Source: Streptomyces ardesiacus (GTDB lineage Bacteria; Actinomycetota; Actinomycetes; Streptomycetales; Streptomycetaceae). Taken from it: DNA of 64,000 bases. Shown piece by piece: positions 1 through 9,123 of this stretch (position 1 is its first letter; each line of letters begins with the position of its first letter). The notes beneath the pieces were generated by a model. That model searched no databases and was not told the origin of the DNA. It saw nothing but the letters and a program-made list of their open reading frames with translations. The stretch spans positions 124,001-188,000 of the forward strand of contig NZ_BEWC01000009.1 in NCBI RefSeq assembly GCF_003112575.1, read 5' to 3'. A program made the position numbers and the translations under genes.

Positions 1-366
1 GGCGTGTCGGGCACGGGCCCTGGATCGCCGTTATGGCACGGTTACCTGTTCGCAACGCTAAGTGACCAACTCCGTCACCCTGTGCAACTAGCCCCCTCCC
101 GGCGGTCCTTCAAGGTGCCGGACACCCTGTCGGGAGACCGGCTCCAGGGCTCGCAACAGTACTCCATTCGGGCCACGTGCGTGGATTGGCACGCCGCCCA
201 ACTTCTGGCAAGAGGGACCGTCCGGCCGTCCCCGGCGCGATTTCCGCGATCTTGGACGTGGCGTACTTCACGCAATCACCAGAAACGGAACTAATGGTTT
301 CGGCCGCGCGTCCCTTTGTCGTGCAGTTGATCGCTCCCGTGCCGGAAAGGAAGGCAAGGTCCGAGG
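1..366. other. Left-edge intergenic stretch, no supported gene
   Basis: No reading frame here has both a believable start and Streptomyces-like codon use; the short open frames lie on both strands and look random. The last 20 bases contain GGAAAGGAAGG, a plausible ribosome-binding region for the gene that follows. Confidence 0.5.
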
Positions 367-1284
367 ATGCGTGAAAGGTCCGATGGCGCAGGTGAGGCGG
401 ACGTGAGTTCCAAGGGTGAGTCCAGGCGGATCGACCTGAGCGTGCCCCAGGTCGCGGGCAGCGCCCTGGCCGCGGTGGTGGCCGCCAAGCTCGCCTCCTC
501 CTTCGGCGTCTACGGCACGATCGTCGGCGCCGGTCTGATCAGCGTCGTCGCCACCTGCGGGGGCTCGGTGCTCCAGCACTTCTTCAAGCGCACCGGGGAG
601 CAGATCCGGGTGAAGCGCACCGTCGCCGCGGTACGGATCGGCGGGCGAACCGCCTCCGTTCCCGCCGCGGTGCCCGCCTCGGCGCAGGGGCCGTCTCCGG
701 TTTCCGGCCCGGGGTCGGGCGCGGGCTCGGGCTCGGGCGGCTTCACCGAGGGGACCGTCTACCGCGCGAGGGCCAAGGGGTGGCGGCGCCCGGTGATCGC
801 GGCGGCCCTCGTCTTCGGGATCACCATGGCCGGGATCACCGTGTACGAGGTCGCCTCCGGCCAGAACCTGAGCGGCGGCCGCAGCACCACTGTGGGGAGC
901 GCCTTCACCGGGCACAACAAGTCGGCGCCCGATTCGGGCGATTCGGGCGAGTCCGGCGGCTCCGGCGGCTCCGGCGGCTCCCAAGACACGCAGGACGGCC
1001 GGGACCCGGGGAACTCCGGCGGCCCCACCGACCCCGGGTCCGGGAACGACGCCCCCGCGTCCACCCCCTCGGCGAGTCCGGACGGCGGCGCCGCCGAGGG
1101 CGGCGGTACGCAGGACGGGGGTACGGCCACGAGCCCGGCGCCCACCCCGGACGCCACGGGCGACGACGGCACCGGTGACACCGGAGCCCCCGACCCGGGA
1201 GCCTCGGCTACGACCCCAGCACCCGGCGCAAGTAGTCGTTCTGGAACAGACGGTCCGGGTCAAGACGGTCCCGCAGCGCCGTGA
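367..1284 (+). CDS. Hypothetical membrane protein with Gly/Ser/Pro/Asp-rich tail
   Basis: 305 aa. Residues about 20-70 form a hydrophobic Ala/Val/Gly-rich segment. A second hydrophobic segment lies near residues 140-165. The C-terminal 130 residues are low-complexity (SGGSGG, DSGDSGESGG, then Pro/Thr/Ala/Asp), typical of an extended extracytoplasmic or cell-wall-spanning tail. No catalytic motif is visible. ATG at 367 has a GGAAGG-type RBS; an in-frame GTG at 403 is an alternative start. The 3' end overlaps the convergent lactone oxidase gene by 77 bp, so the two transcripts are antisense at their ends. The function is not recognised; surface or envelope anchoring is a guess from the architecture. 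Confidence 0.75.
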   Translation: MRERSDGAGEADVSSKGESRRIDLSVPQVAGSALAAVVAAKLASSFGVYGTIVGAGLISVVATCGGSVLQHFFKRTGEQIRVKRTVAAVRIGGRTASVPAAVPASAQGPSPVSGPGSGAGSGSGGFTEGTVYRARAKGWRRPVIAAALVFGITMAGITVYEVASGQNLSGGRSTTVGSAFTGHNKSAPDSGDSGESGGSGGSGGSQDTQDGRDPGNSGGPTDPGSGNDAPASTPSASPDGGAAEGGGTQDGGTATSPAPTPDATGDDGTGDTGAPDPGASATTPAPGASSRSGTDGPGQDGPAAP

Positions 1285-2557
1285 ACTCGCCGAAGCGCGG
1301 ATACACCCGGGAGAAGTACGCGGCGTCCCGGGTGTGGATCTTCCCCCAGTGAGGCCGGCCCTCGTGCGCGGTGAAGATGCGCTCGGCGGCGGTGAAGTAC
1401 GCCTGGTAGGGCGTGCCCCGGAACATGTGCACGGCGATGTAAGCGCTGTCGCGGCCCGAGGCGGTGGACAGCGCGATGTCGTCGGCCGGGGCCGTGCGCA
1501 CCTCGACCGGGAAGCTGATCCGCAGCCGTGAGCGGTCGACCATCGCCCTCAGCTCGCGCAGCGTCTCGACGACGGCCTCGCGCGGAACGGCGTACTCCAT
1601 CTCCACGAACCGCACCCGGCGCGGGGATGTGAAGACCTTGTAGGGAGTGTCCGTGTACGTCCGCGCGGAGAGCGCCCTGCTGGAGACCCGGGCGATCGCC
1701 GGGATGGTGCCGGGCACCGCGCGGCCGACCCAGTTGGCCGCCTGGAAGACGCCGTTGGAGAGGAACTCGTCGTCCAGCCAGCCCTGGAACCGGCCCACGG
1801 GCTGCTCCGGACCGGCACTGCGGTTGTTGCGCTTGGTGTTGGTGCTGCCGGTGTGCGGGAACCAGTAGAACTCGAAGTGCTCGTTCTCCGACCAGAGCGC
1901 GTCGAAGTCGGACAGGACCCGGTCGAGGGGCATCGGCTCCTCGCGGGCCGTGAGCAGGAAGACCGGCTCCACCGCGAAGGTGATCGCCGTGACCACGCCC
2001 AGCGCCCCGAGACCGATCCGCGCGGCGGCGAACACCTCGGGGTTCTCGTCCTCGGAGCAGGTCAGCACCGAGCCGTCCGCCGTGACCAGCTCCAGGGCCC
2101 GGATCTGGGCGGCGATCGAGGCGGAGTCGCGGCCGGTGCCGTGGGTGCCGGTACTGGTGGCCCCGGAGACGGTCTGCTCCATGATGTCGCCCATGTTGGT
2201 CAGCGACAGGCCCTCCCGCGCGAGCGCCATGTTGAGCCTCTTGAGCGGGGTGCCGGCCTCGACCGTGACCGTCATGGCGTCGCGGTCAATACTGCGGATG
2301 CCCGTCAACAGGTGAGGGCGGATCAACAGACCGTCCGTCGCGGCTATCGACGTGAACGAGTGTCCCGTGCCGACCGCCTTGACCCGCAGCCCGTCCTCGG
2401 CCGCGCCGCGCACCGCGTCGGCCAGTTCGTCGACCGAGGCGGGAGCGACCTCCCGCGCGGGGCGCGCCGAGATGTTGCCGCCCCAGTTACGCCACGTGCC
2501 GTTCCGGCCGTTCGGCCGTCCGTTCGCCCTGCCGCTCACCGTGCGTGTGGTGCTCAA
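1208..2557 (-). CDS. FAD-dependent sugar-lactone oxidase (D-arabinono-1,4-lactone oxidase family)
   Basis: 449 aa. The N-terminal half is a PCMH/VAO-type FAD-binding domain with GTGHS at residues 63-67 and a GTHGTGRDSAS segment. The C-terminal half is an ALO-type substrate domain with the family hallmark HWGKIH near residue 403. Such enzymes oxidise aldonolactones or polyols with O2, giving H2O2. A TTG at 2557 is chosen as start because GGGAGGG lies just upstream; the open frame runs further upstream but without such a signal. The start lies 70 bp inside the MFS gene, so the two are probably translationally coupled. The exact substrate is not predictable from sequence. The 3' end overlaps the convergent membrane-protein gene. 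Confidence 0.85.
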   Translation of the reverse strand: MSTTRTVSGRANGRPNGRNGTWRNWGGNISARPAREVAPASVDELADAVRGAAEDGLRVKAVGTGHSFTSIAATDGLLIRPHLLTGIRSIDRDAMTVTVEAGTPLKRLNMALAREGLSLTNMGDIMEQTVSGATSTGTHGTGRDSASIAAQIRALELVTADGSVLTCSEDENPEVFAAARIGLGALGVVTAITFAVEPVFLLTAREEPMPLDRVLSDFDALWSENEHFEFYWFPHTGSTNTKRNNRSAGPEQPVGRFQGWLDDEFLSNGVFQAANWVGRAVPGTIPAIARVSSRALSARTYTDTPYKVFTSPRRVRFVEMEYAVPREAVVETLRELRAMVDRSRLRISFPVEVRTAPADDIALSTASGRDSAYIAVHMFRGTPYQAYFTAAERIFTAHEGRPHWGKIHTRDAAYFSRVYPRFGEFTALRDRLDPDRLFQNDYLRRVLGS

Positions 2558-3755
2558 CGGTCCCTCCCCGACGCGGTTCCGGCCGCTTGAGCCGGCGGTA
2601 CCCGAGGAAACCGACCGCGACCGCGACGGCACCGGCCACCGCCGGAACCCCGTACCCGGCACGCGCCCCGGAGGCGTCGATCACCCAGCCGCCCGCGGAG
2701 GAGCCGAGCGCGACCCCGACCGCGAGTCCGGTACTCACCCAGGTCATGCCCTCGGTGAGCTGCGTGCGTGGTACGTGCTCTTCGATGAGGGACATCGTCG
2801 TGATCATCGTGGGAGCGATGGACAGACCCGCAACGAACAGCGCCACGGCCAGAAACGGCAGGTTCCCGACCAGTAGGAGGGGGATCATACTCACGGCCAT
2901 CGCACACACGCCCAGAAGCCAGCGGCGTTCCGGCGGCCCGGCGAAGCGCAGCAGCCCGAAAATCATCGCGGCCGTGCACGAACCCGCCGCGTAGAGGGCG
3001 AGGACGAGGCTGGCGGCGGCCTTGTGCCCCTCCTCCTCGGCGAACGCCACGGTGACCACGTCGATGGCCCCGAAGATCGTCCCCGTGGCCGCGAAGGTGC
3101 CGACCAGGACCTGGAGGCCCCGGGAGCGCAGCGCCGTGCCGCCGCCCTTGTGCTCGCGCGGGTGCGGTTCGGGCTCGGTGGCGCGCTGCGAGGTCAGCCA
3201 GAACACGCCCGTCGCCAGGAAGCAGGCGGCGAGCAGCGGCCCGGCCTCCGGGAACCAGGCCGTGGACAGGCCGATGGAGATGATCGGGCCGAAGATGAAG
3301 CAGATCTCGTCCACCACGGACTCGAAGGAGTACGCGGTGTGCAGTTGCGGCGTGCCCCGGTACAGCGCAGCCCAGCGGGCCCGGACCATCGCACCGAGGC
3401 TCGGCACGCAGCCGATGCCCACACAGGCCACGAACAGCACCCAGTCCGGCCATCCGTAGTGCGCGGCCACCAGCAGCAGTGCCGCCGCGGTCAGCGACAC
3501 CAGGGTCGCCGGGCGCAGCACCCGGCGCTGCCCGTACCGGTCCACCAGCCGGGAGACCTGCGGTCCCGCCACGGCGGCGGCCAGCGCGACGGTCGCCGAC
3601 AGGGCCCCGGCCAGTCCGTACCGCCCCGTGAGCTGGGAGATCATCGTCACCACGCCGATGCCCATCATCGACAGCGGCATCCGGCCGAGGAAGCCCGCGG
3701 CGGAGAAGGCCCTGGTGCCGGGGGCGGCGAACAGGGCACGGTAGGGACTGGCCAA
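2487..3755 (-). CDS. MFS transporter
   Basis: 422 aa with about 12 hydrophobic segments spanning residues 15-395 and a charged His/Arg-rich C-terminal tail. The loop after TM2 contains SRLVDRYGQRRVL, the MFS motif A (G/S-x-x-x-D-R-x-G-x-R-R) between helices 2 and 3. It probably exports small molecules across the cytoplasmic membrane. Its 3' end overlaps the start of the lactone oxidase gene, and the two form a minus-strand operon. It is divergent from ferrochelatase with about 170 bp between the starts. The substrate is unknown. Confidence 0.85.
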   Translation of the reverse strand: MASPYRALFAAPGTRAFSAAGFLGRMPLSMMGIGVVTMISQLTGRYGLAGALSATVALAAAVAGPQVSRLVDRYGQRRVLRPATLVSLTAAALLLVAAHYGWPDWVLFVACVGIGCVPSLGAMVRARWAALYRGTPQLHTAYSFESVVDEICFIFGPIISIGLSTAWFPEAGPLLAACFLATGVFWLTSQRATEPEPHPREHKGGGTALRSRGLQVLVGTFAATGTIFGAIDVVTVAFAEEEGHKAAASLVLALYAAGSCTAAMIFGLLRFAGPPERRWLLGVCAMAVSMIPLLLVGNLPFLAVALFVAGLSIAPTMITTMSLIEEHVPRTQLTEGMTWVSTGLAVGVALGSSAGGWVIDASGARAGYGVPAVAGAVAVAVGFLGYRRLKRPEPRRGGTVEHHTHGERQGERTAERPERHVA

Positions 3756-3927
3756 CGAGGTCTCCGGACGGCTCGGCGACGGCGTGGTGGCGACTGGGTA
3801 AGGTGCGATCGCAGTCGATACAGCTTACTCGTCGTCGCGGCTGGAAACACCCCCTCGGACCTGGTGAAACGCACGGTCGGTGCCCCACCGTTTCCCCGCT
3901 GTCAGTGCCGGGTGGCAGGATCGAGAC

Positions 3928-5055
3928 ATGCCAGACGTGCTCGATGCCAGCCCCTACGACGCCCTGCTCCTGCTCTCGTTCGGCGGCCCGGAGGGCCCGG
4001 ACGACGTGGTCCCGTTCCTGGAGAACGTGACCCGGGGACGCGGCATCCCCAAGGAACGCCTCAAGGAAGTCGGACAGCACTACTTCCTCTTCGGCGGGGT
4101 CAGCCCCATCAACGCCCAGAACCGCGCCCTGCTGGACGCCCTGCGCAAGGACTTCGCCGAGCACGGCCTGGACCTGCCGGTCTACTGGGGCAACCGCAAC
4201 TGGGCGCCGTACCTGACCGACACGCTGCGCGAGATGGTCCGCGACGGCCGCCGGCGCATCCTGGTCCTCGCCACCAGCGCCTACGCGTCGTACTCGGGCT
4301 GCCGCCAGTACCGCGAGAACCTGGCGGAGGCGCTCGCCACCCTGGAGGCGGAGGGCCTGGAGCTGCCGAGGATCGACAAGCTCCGGCACTACTTCAACCA
4401 CCCCGGCTTCGTCGAGCCCATGGTCGACGGGGTCGTCCGCTCCCTCGCCGAACTGCCCGAGGAGGTCCGGGACGGCGCGCACATCGCGTTCTGCACCCAC
4501 TCGATCCCCAACTCGGCCGCCGACACCTCCGGCCCCGTCGAGGAGCACGGCGACGGCGGGGCGTACGTGCGCCAGCACCTGGACGTGGCGGAGCTGATCG
4601 CGGACGCGGTGCGCGAGCGCACCGGCGTCGACCACCCCTGGCAGCTCGTGTACCAGTCGCGCTCGGGCGCGCCGCACATCCCGTGGCTGGAGCCCGACAT
4701 CTGCGACCACCTGGAGGAGCGGCACGCGGCCGGTGTCCCCGCCGTGGTCATGGCCCCCATCGGGTTCGTCTCCGACCACATGGAGGTCCTGTACGACCTC
4801 GACACGGAGGCCACCGCCAAGGCCGAGGAGCTGGGGCTTCCGGTGCGCCGCTCGGCCACCGTGGGCGCCGACCCGCGGTTCGCCGCGGCCGTCCGCGACC
4901 TGGTCCTGGAGCGTGCGGGCGACGAGCGCGGACAGGAGGTCGCGCCGTGTGCCCTCGGCGCGCTCGGCGCGAGCCACAACCTGTGCCCGGTCGGCTGCTG
5001 CCCCGCCCGTGCCCCCCGCCCCGCCGCCGCGGGCGCCGACAGCCCCTACGCGTGA
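3928..5055 (+). CDS. hemH: Ferrochelatase (coproporphyrin III type, [2Fe-2S])
   Basis: 375 aa; inserts Fe2+ into the porphyrin in the late haem pathway. In Actinobacteria this enzyme (also called CpfC) normally acts on coproporphyrin III. Visible features: LLLLSFGGPEGPDDV near the N terminus, the catalytic CTHSIP with His191, the GFVSDHMEVLYDLD block with the conserved Glu286, and Cys125 plus a C-terminal Cys cluster (C341, C353, C357, C358) able to ligate the [2Fe-2S] centre known from actinobacterial enzymes. ATG 3928 is preferred over the upstream start at 3880 because homology begins at MPDV and AGGA lies upstream. It is followed after 8 bp by the inositol-phosphatase gene, so they are likely co-transcribed. 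Confidence 0.95.
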   Translation: MPDVLDASPYDALLLLSFGGPEGPDDVVPFLENVTRGRGIPKERLKEVGQHYFLFGGVSPINAQNRALLDALRKDFAEHGLDLPVYWGNRNWAPYLTDTLREMVRDGRRRILVLATSAYASYSGCRQYRENLAEALATLEAEGLELPRIDKLRHYFNHPGFVEPMVDGVVRSLAELPEEVRDGAHIAFCTHSIPNSAADTSGPVEEHGDGGAYVRQHLDVAELIADAVRERTGVDHPWQLVYQSRSGAPHIPWLEPDICDHLEERHAAGVPAVVMAPIGFVSDHMEVLYDLDTEATAKAEELGLPVRRSATVGADPRFAAAVRDLVLERAGDERGQEVAPCALGALGASHNLCPVGCCPARAPRPAAAGADSPYA

Positions 5056-5063
5056 GGAGTCCC

Positions 5064-5882
5064 GTGACCGACGTGAAGCCCGACCCGCTCCATGCCGAGC
5101 TGCTGACGATCGCCCAGGAGGCCGCCGGGCGCGCGGGCGAGCTGCTGCGGGACGGTCGCCCGGCCGACCTCGCGGTCGCCGCCACCAAGTCCAGCCCGAT
5201 CGACGTGGTCACCGAGATGGACATCGCGGCGGAGAAGCTGATCACCGGGCTGATCGCCGACCGCCGCCCCGACGACGGCTTCCTCGGCGAGGAGGGCGCC
5301 GCCGCGGAGGGCACCAGCGGTGTCCGGTGGGTCATCGACCCGCTCGACGGCACGGTGAACTACCTGTACGGACTGCCCACCTGGGCGGTCTCCGTCGCCG
5401 CCGAGCAGGACGGCGAGCGGGTGGCCGGCGTGGTCGTGGCCCCGATGCGGGGCGAGACGTACCAGGCGGTGCTGGGCGGCGGAGCCTGGGCGACGGGTGC
5501 CTGGGAGGGGGAACGCAGGCTCGCCTGCCGGTCCGCGGCCCCGCTGGACCAGGCCCTGGTCTCCACCGGCTTCAACTACGTCGCCGACGTCCGCGCGGAA
5601 CAGGCCGAGATCGCGCGTCGGCTGATTCCGCTGGTCCGCGACATCCGGCGCGGCGGCTCGGCCGCCATCGACCTGTGCGACGTGGCCGCGGGACGCCTGG
5701 ACGGCTACTACGAGCGGGGCCTGCACCCCTGGGACCTCGCGGCGGGCGACCTGATCGCCCGGGAGGCGGGCGCGCTGACCGGCGGACGCCCCGGTGAGCG
5801 CCCCACCGGCACCCTGGCCATCGCCGCCACCCCGGCCGTCTTCGAACCGCTCCAGCGGCTCTTGACGGACTTCGGAGCGTAG
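5064..5882 (+). CDS. Inositol monophosphatase family protein
   Basis: 272 aa, Mg2+-dependent sugar-phosphatase superfamily. Metal-binding motifs are intact: GEEG at 75-78, the WVIDPLDGTVNY block with D92 and D95, and the second motif WDLAAGDLIAREAG with D224. The family length is normal. Substrates in this family include inositol-1-phosphate, histidinol-phosphate, fructose-1,6-bisphosphate and PAP, and the sequence alone does not decide. The GTG at 5064 is chosen because GAGGAG sits immediately upstream; a GTG at 5052 is possible. It is 8 bp downstream of ferrochelatase. Confidence 0.92.
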   Translation: MTDVKPDPLHAELLTIAQEAAGRAGELLRDGRPADLAVAATKSSPIDVVTEMDIAAEKLITGLIADRRPDDGFLGEEGAAAEGTSGVRWVIDPLDGTVNYLYGLPTWAVSVAAEQDGERVAGVVVAPMRGETYQAVLGGGAWATGAWEGERRLACRSAAPLDQALVSTGFNYVADVRAEQAEIARRLIPLVRDIRRGGSAAIDLCDVAAGRLDGYYERGLHPWDLAAGDLIAREAGALTGGRPGERPTGTLAIAATPAVFEPLQRLLTDFGA

Positions 5883-6214
5883 GTCTCCGGCGATCGGACG
5901 GACGAGGGGGCGCCGGTGCGTGCGGGGGAGCGCCGTCGGCGCCGCGCGGGCCACGCCCGGGGCGGGGCCCGCGACAGCCCCTGAGGGGAGGGACGCAGTC
6001 CTCGGGCACGGGCCGCGCAGCCCCCGAGGCACGGGCCCGCCCCGGCCGGCCGTGCCGCCCTCCCCCTTGCTCCCGCCTTGCCCCGCGCGGTCGGCGTCGG
6101 CCGTCGCGCCCCGGCAGGCCCCGCGACCGCCTCCGGGCGCCCACCGCCGGACGGCACGCACACGGCGAGGCCCCGGCGCTGGATCCCGCCGGGGCCTCGT
6201 CCTCCGTGGGCCGG
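5883..6214. other. Convergent intergenic region with terminator hairpin
   Basis: A 332-bp GC-rich spacer between two convergent genes. No supported coding region; the open frames in it are composition artefacts. It contains the hairpin listed separately at 6166-6199. Confidence 0.6.
6166..6199. terminator. Bidirectional hairpin terminator
   Basis: Perfect 13-bp arms CGAGGCCCCGGCG (6166-6178) and CGCCGGGGCCTCG (6187-6199) around an 8-base loop containing a BamHI site. It lies between the convergent inositol-phosphatase and 57-aa-protein genes. There is no clear T-run, which is common for Streptomyces terminators. Confidence 0.75.
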
Positions 6215-6388
6215 TCAGGCGTTGGTCGCGCTGACCTCCACACCGTGCTCGGCAGCGAGACGGCGCAGATCGTCGAGCTCGCCCAGCTCCACCTCGACGA
6301 GGAACTCGTCGCCCTCGTCGCGGGCCCGGGAGAGGTCGGACTCCGTCGTCTTTATGCGCTGCAGAAGTCCTGCGGTGAAAGCGTCCAT
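6215..6388 (-). CDS. Small conserved coiled-coil protein (57 aa)
   Basis: A 57-residue, acidic, helix-rich protein (DAFTAGLLQRIK...DEFLVEVELGELDDLRRLA) with heptad-like Leu/Ile spacing, suggesting a short coiled coil. No known domain is recognised. ATG 6388 is chosen over longer upstream frames because GAGGGGG lies just before it and the upstream extension has non-coding character. It sits between the inositol-phosphatase gene and cutR, divergent from cutR. Function unknown. Confidence 0.7.
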   Translation of the reverse strand: MDAFTAGLLQRIKTTESDLSRARDEGDEFLVEVELGELDDLRRLAAEHGVEVSATNA

Positions 6389-6813
6389 GCTGCGCCCCCT
6401 CGTCCTGGGTCGTGGGTCGTTGGCACGGGGGTGTGCCGATCGGAAGGGACGATCACGTCTCCGGTGGAGTGCCCAGCGCTGCCCCACCGGGCGGCGACGG
6501 TGCCGGACACCCACGCCCGCTCTGCGGAAGCGGACCGCGGCGTACCGCGCGGTAACGCGGTACAGGCAGAGCGTGATCGCGGGGTGTAAAGCCGTCCTCC
6601 CCCTGCTCCCCTTCGCGGAAACCTCAACCGCGCGAGAAAATCCCGCATTCCCGCTTCCGCAGCCTTTTCGCACCCGTCTTCGTCACCGGCCCCTCACTCG
6701 GCTTACAGCCGACTTATGGCCGAAAAGGGCAGGATGGAGGCAACACCCACCAGACCCCTGCCCCCGTGCGTCCGAGAAGCGCTACGCGGGTGGACACAGG
6801 AAGGACAAGCGAC
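6389..6813. promoter_or_regulatory. Divergent promoter region of cutRS with short inverted repeat
   Basis: A 425-bp non-coding stretch upstream of cutR and of the minus-strand 57-aa gene. It contains the palindrome TCGGCT-tac-AGCCGA at 6698-6712 about 100 bp before cutR, a candidate operator, and AGGAAGG about 9 bases before the cutR GTG. No convincing -35/-10 pair could be fixed by eye. Confidence 0.45.
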
Positions 6814-7467
6814 GTGCGCGTACTCGTCGTCGAGGACGAGCAACTGCTCGCCGATGCGGTGGCCACCGGACTGCGCCGGGAGGCCATGGCCGTCGACGTC
6901 GTGTACGACGGTGCGGCCGCCCTGGAGCGCATCGGCGTCAACGACTACGACGTGGTCGTCCTCGACCGCGACCTCCCCCTCGTGCACGGCGACGACGTGT
7001 GCCGCAAGATCGTCGAGCTGGGCATGCCCACGCGCGTGCTCATGCTCACGGCCTCCGGCGACGTCAGCGACCGGGTCGAGGGCCTGGAGATCGGCGCCGA
7101 CGACTACCTGCCCAAGCCCTTCGCGTTCAGCGAGCTGATCGCCCGCGTGCGCGCCCTGGGCCGGCGCACCAGCGTGCCCCTGCCGCCCGTGCTGGAGCGG
7201 GCCGGGATCAAGCTCGACCCCAACCGCCGCGAGGTCTTCCGCGACGGCAAGGAGGTTCAGCTCGCGCCCAAGGAGTTCGCCGTGCTCGAGGTCCTCATGC
7301 GCAGCGAGGGCGCCGTGGTCTCCGCCGAGCAGCTGCTGGAGAAGGCCTGGGACGAGAACACCGACCCGTTCACCAACGTCGTGCGCGTGACCGTCATGAC
7401 CCTGCGCCGCAAGCTGGGCGAGCCGCCCGTCATCGTCACCGTCCCCGGCTCCGGGTACCGGATCTGA
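6814..7467 (+). CDS. cutR: Response regulator CutR (OmpR/PhoB family)
   Basis: 217 aa. Receiver domain at residues 1-115 with the acidic pair VVEDE, phospho-acceptor D51 in LDRDLPL, the conserved Thr and Lys (LPKPF), and a C-terminal OmpR winged helix (residues about 125-215, ending GSGYRI). GTG 6814 is preferred over an upstream in-frame start at 6766, since receiver homology begins at VRVLVVEDE and AGGAAGG precedes it; the resulting 217 aa matches the known CutR length. It is followed by cutS after 6 bp. CutRS is a conserved Streptomyces pair first described for its effect on actinorhodin production and implicated in the secretion-stress response. Confidence 0.92.
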   Translation: MRVLVVEDEQLLADAVATGLRREAMAVDVVYDGAAALERIGVNDYDVVVLDRDLPLVHGDDVCRKIVELGMPTRVLMLTASGDVSDRVEGLEIGADDYLPKPFAFSELIARVRALGRRTSVPLPPVLERAGIKLDPNRREVFRDGKEVQLAPKEFAVLEVLMRSEGAVVSAEQLLEKAWDENTDPFTNVVRVTVMTLRRKLGEPPVIVTVPGSGYRI

Positions 7468-7473
7468 CCGGCC

Positions 7474-8718
7474 GTGGCGACGACACCCGCGCCCCCCGGG
7501 GCGCCCCCCAAACCCACGTGGGACCCGCGCTCGGCCACCCCCCTGCCGTGGCTGCGGCCCACCATCCGGATAAGGCTCACGCTGCTGTACGGCGGCATGT
7601 TCCTGATCGCCGGCATCCTGCTGCTGTCGATCATCTACCTGCTCGCCGCCCAGGCGGTGCGCACCGGCAACGAACCGCTGTACAAGATCGTCGACTTCAC
7701 CGACCTCAAGGTCTCCAGCAGCACCTGCCCCGTGGTCGACAACGGCGGCCTGTCGCTGTCGGACTTCAACGCGGCGATCAGCGAGTGCATGGACCACCAG
7801 CGCAAGGTGGCCCTGGACAACCTGCTCAGCCGCTCCCTGCTGGCGCTGCTCGGCCTCGCCGTGATCGCCTTCGCCTTCGGCTACGCCATGGCCGGCCGCG
7901 TCCTGTCCCCGCTGGGCCGGATCACCCGCACCGCGCGCGCGGTGGCGGGCTCCGACCTCTCCCGCCGGATCGAGCTGGACGGCCCGGACGACGAGCTCAA
8001 GGAGCTGGCGGACACCTTCGACGACATGCTGGAGCGGCTGCAGCGGGCCTTCACCGCCCAGCAGCGCTTCGTCGGCAACGCCTCCCACGAGCTGCGCACG
8101 CCCCTGGCGATCAACCGCACCCTCCTGGAGGTGCACCTGTCCGACCCGGGCGCCCCGGTGGAGCTCCAGCAGCTCGGCAAGACCCTGCTGGCGACCAACG
8201 AACGCAGCGAGCAGCTCGTCGAGGGACTGCTGCTGCTGGCCCGCAGCGACAATCAGATCGTCGAGCGCAAACCGGTGGACCTCGCCGAGGTGGCCGGCCA
8301 GGCCATCGACCAGGTGCACGCCGAGGCCGAGAGCAAGGGCGTGGAGCTGCGCGGCACCCGCGAGGCCGCGGTGGTCCAGGGCAACGGCGTCCTGCTGGAG
8401 CGCATCGCCCTGAACCTCGTCCAGAACGCCGTGCGCTACAACGTGGCGGAACAGGGCTGGGTGGAGGTCACCACGGCCGTGGAGGGCGGACAGGCGGTCC
8501 TGGTGGTCACGAACACGGGCCCGGTCGTCCCCGCGTACGAGGTGGACAACCTCTTCGAGCCGTTCCGGCGGCTGCGCACCGAGCGGACGGGCAGTGACAA
8601 GGGCGTCGGGCTCGGTCTGTCCATCGCGCGGTCCGTGGCCCGGGCGCACGGCGGGCACATCTACGCCCAGCCGCGCGAGGGCGGAGGGCTTGTGATGCGC
8701 GTGACGCTGCCCATCTGA
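7474..8718 (+). CDS. cutS: Sensor histidine kinase CutS
   Basis: 414 aa. Two membrane helices (about 30-55 and 125-145) flank an extracytoplasmic sensor of roughly 70 residues that contains two cysteines (STCPVV... and SECMD), which could form a redox-sensitive disulfide. They are followed by HAMP (about 145-200), HisKA with phosphorylated H205 in ASHELRTPL, and HATPase with N-box NLVQNAVRYN and G-box GVGLGLSIA. It is the partner of the adjacent cutR gene. Confidence 0.92.
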   Translation: MATTPAPPGAPPKPTWDPRSATPLPWLRPTIRIRLTLLYGGMFLIAGILLLSIIYLLAAQAVRTGNEPLYKIVDFTDLKVSSSTCPVVDNGGLSLSDFNAAISECMDHQRKVALDNLLSRSLLALLGLAVIAFAFGYAMAGRVLSPLGRITRTARAVAGSDLSRRIELDGPDDELKELADTFDDMLERLQRAFTAQQRFVGNASHELRTPLAINRTLLEVHLSDPGAPVELQQLGKTLLATNERSEQLVEGLLLLARSDNQIVERKPVDLAEVAGQAIDQVHAEAESKGVELRGTREAAVVQGNGVLLERIALNLVQNAVRYNVAEQGWVEVTTAVEGGQAVLVVTNTGPVVPAYEVDNLFEPFRRLRTERTGSDKGVGLGLSIARSVARAHGGHIYAQPREGGGLVMRVTLPI

Positions 8719-9123
8719 GATCATGACCCCGACATCTCACCGAGACCCGAGGATGTTCGCTTTGAGCGGAATTTCCAGGCCGCCGGCCCGGAAGTCGCGT
8801 GTGTGATCGATCACAACGAAGGCTTTCCCGCCCTCCACTCTCCGTGATCATGCACCCTGGCGGAAAGCCGGGAAAATCCCGGTTTTCGGGGGTCCGGATC
8901 ACGGGAAGTACACGGTGAGACGCCTTTGGCGTGCGGCATTCGGACCGTGTACGGTCCCCATCGCCATCCAAGCCGATCACTCATGAGAGGTCCGGTTGGG
9001 TGTCGATTGAGTAACAGACCTTGATGTGAGGCAAAATCTCCGCCTCGGGTCGGGCACAAGTCCGGCCCCTCACGCGTTACGTGCGCTGAAGACACCGCAG
9101 ACACCCAGAGGGGGAGAGCGACC
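8719..9123. promoter_or_regulatory. Intergenic region with two notable inverted repeats
   Basis: A 405-bp spacer between cutS and the DUF4193 gene. It holds a perfect 14-bp palindrome, TGTGATCGATCACA, at 8802-8815. It also holds a longer inverted repeat with arms GTACACGGT (8908-8916) and ACCGTGTAC (8944-8952) enclosing a second small stem (ACGCC/GGCGT). GGGGGAG precedes the DUF4193 start. No reading frame is supported. Confidence 0.5.

Noticed and set aside
268..1263. Long minus-strand reading frame opposite the first membrane protein gene
   Set aside because: Arg/Gly/Ala-rich composition typical of an antisense shadow in high-GC DNA; no recognisable motif.
2554..4977. 807-codon minus-strand frame across MFS, ferrochelatase and their promoters
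   Set aside because: It covers the well-supported ferrochelatase and MFS genes in other frames and has no domain; GC-rich DNA lacks stop codons by composition.
5920..6234. 104-codon frame between inositol phosphatase and the 57-aa gene
   Set aside because: Covers a perfect terminator hairpin, is Arg/Pro/Ala-rich and lacks an RBS.
8802..8815. Consensus CRP/cAMP site
   Set aside because: The core is 4 bp rather than 6 bp and no CRP-dependent context is visible; kept only as an unexplained palindrome.
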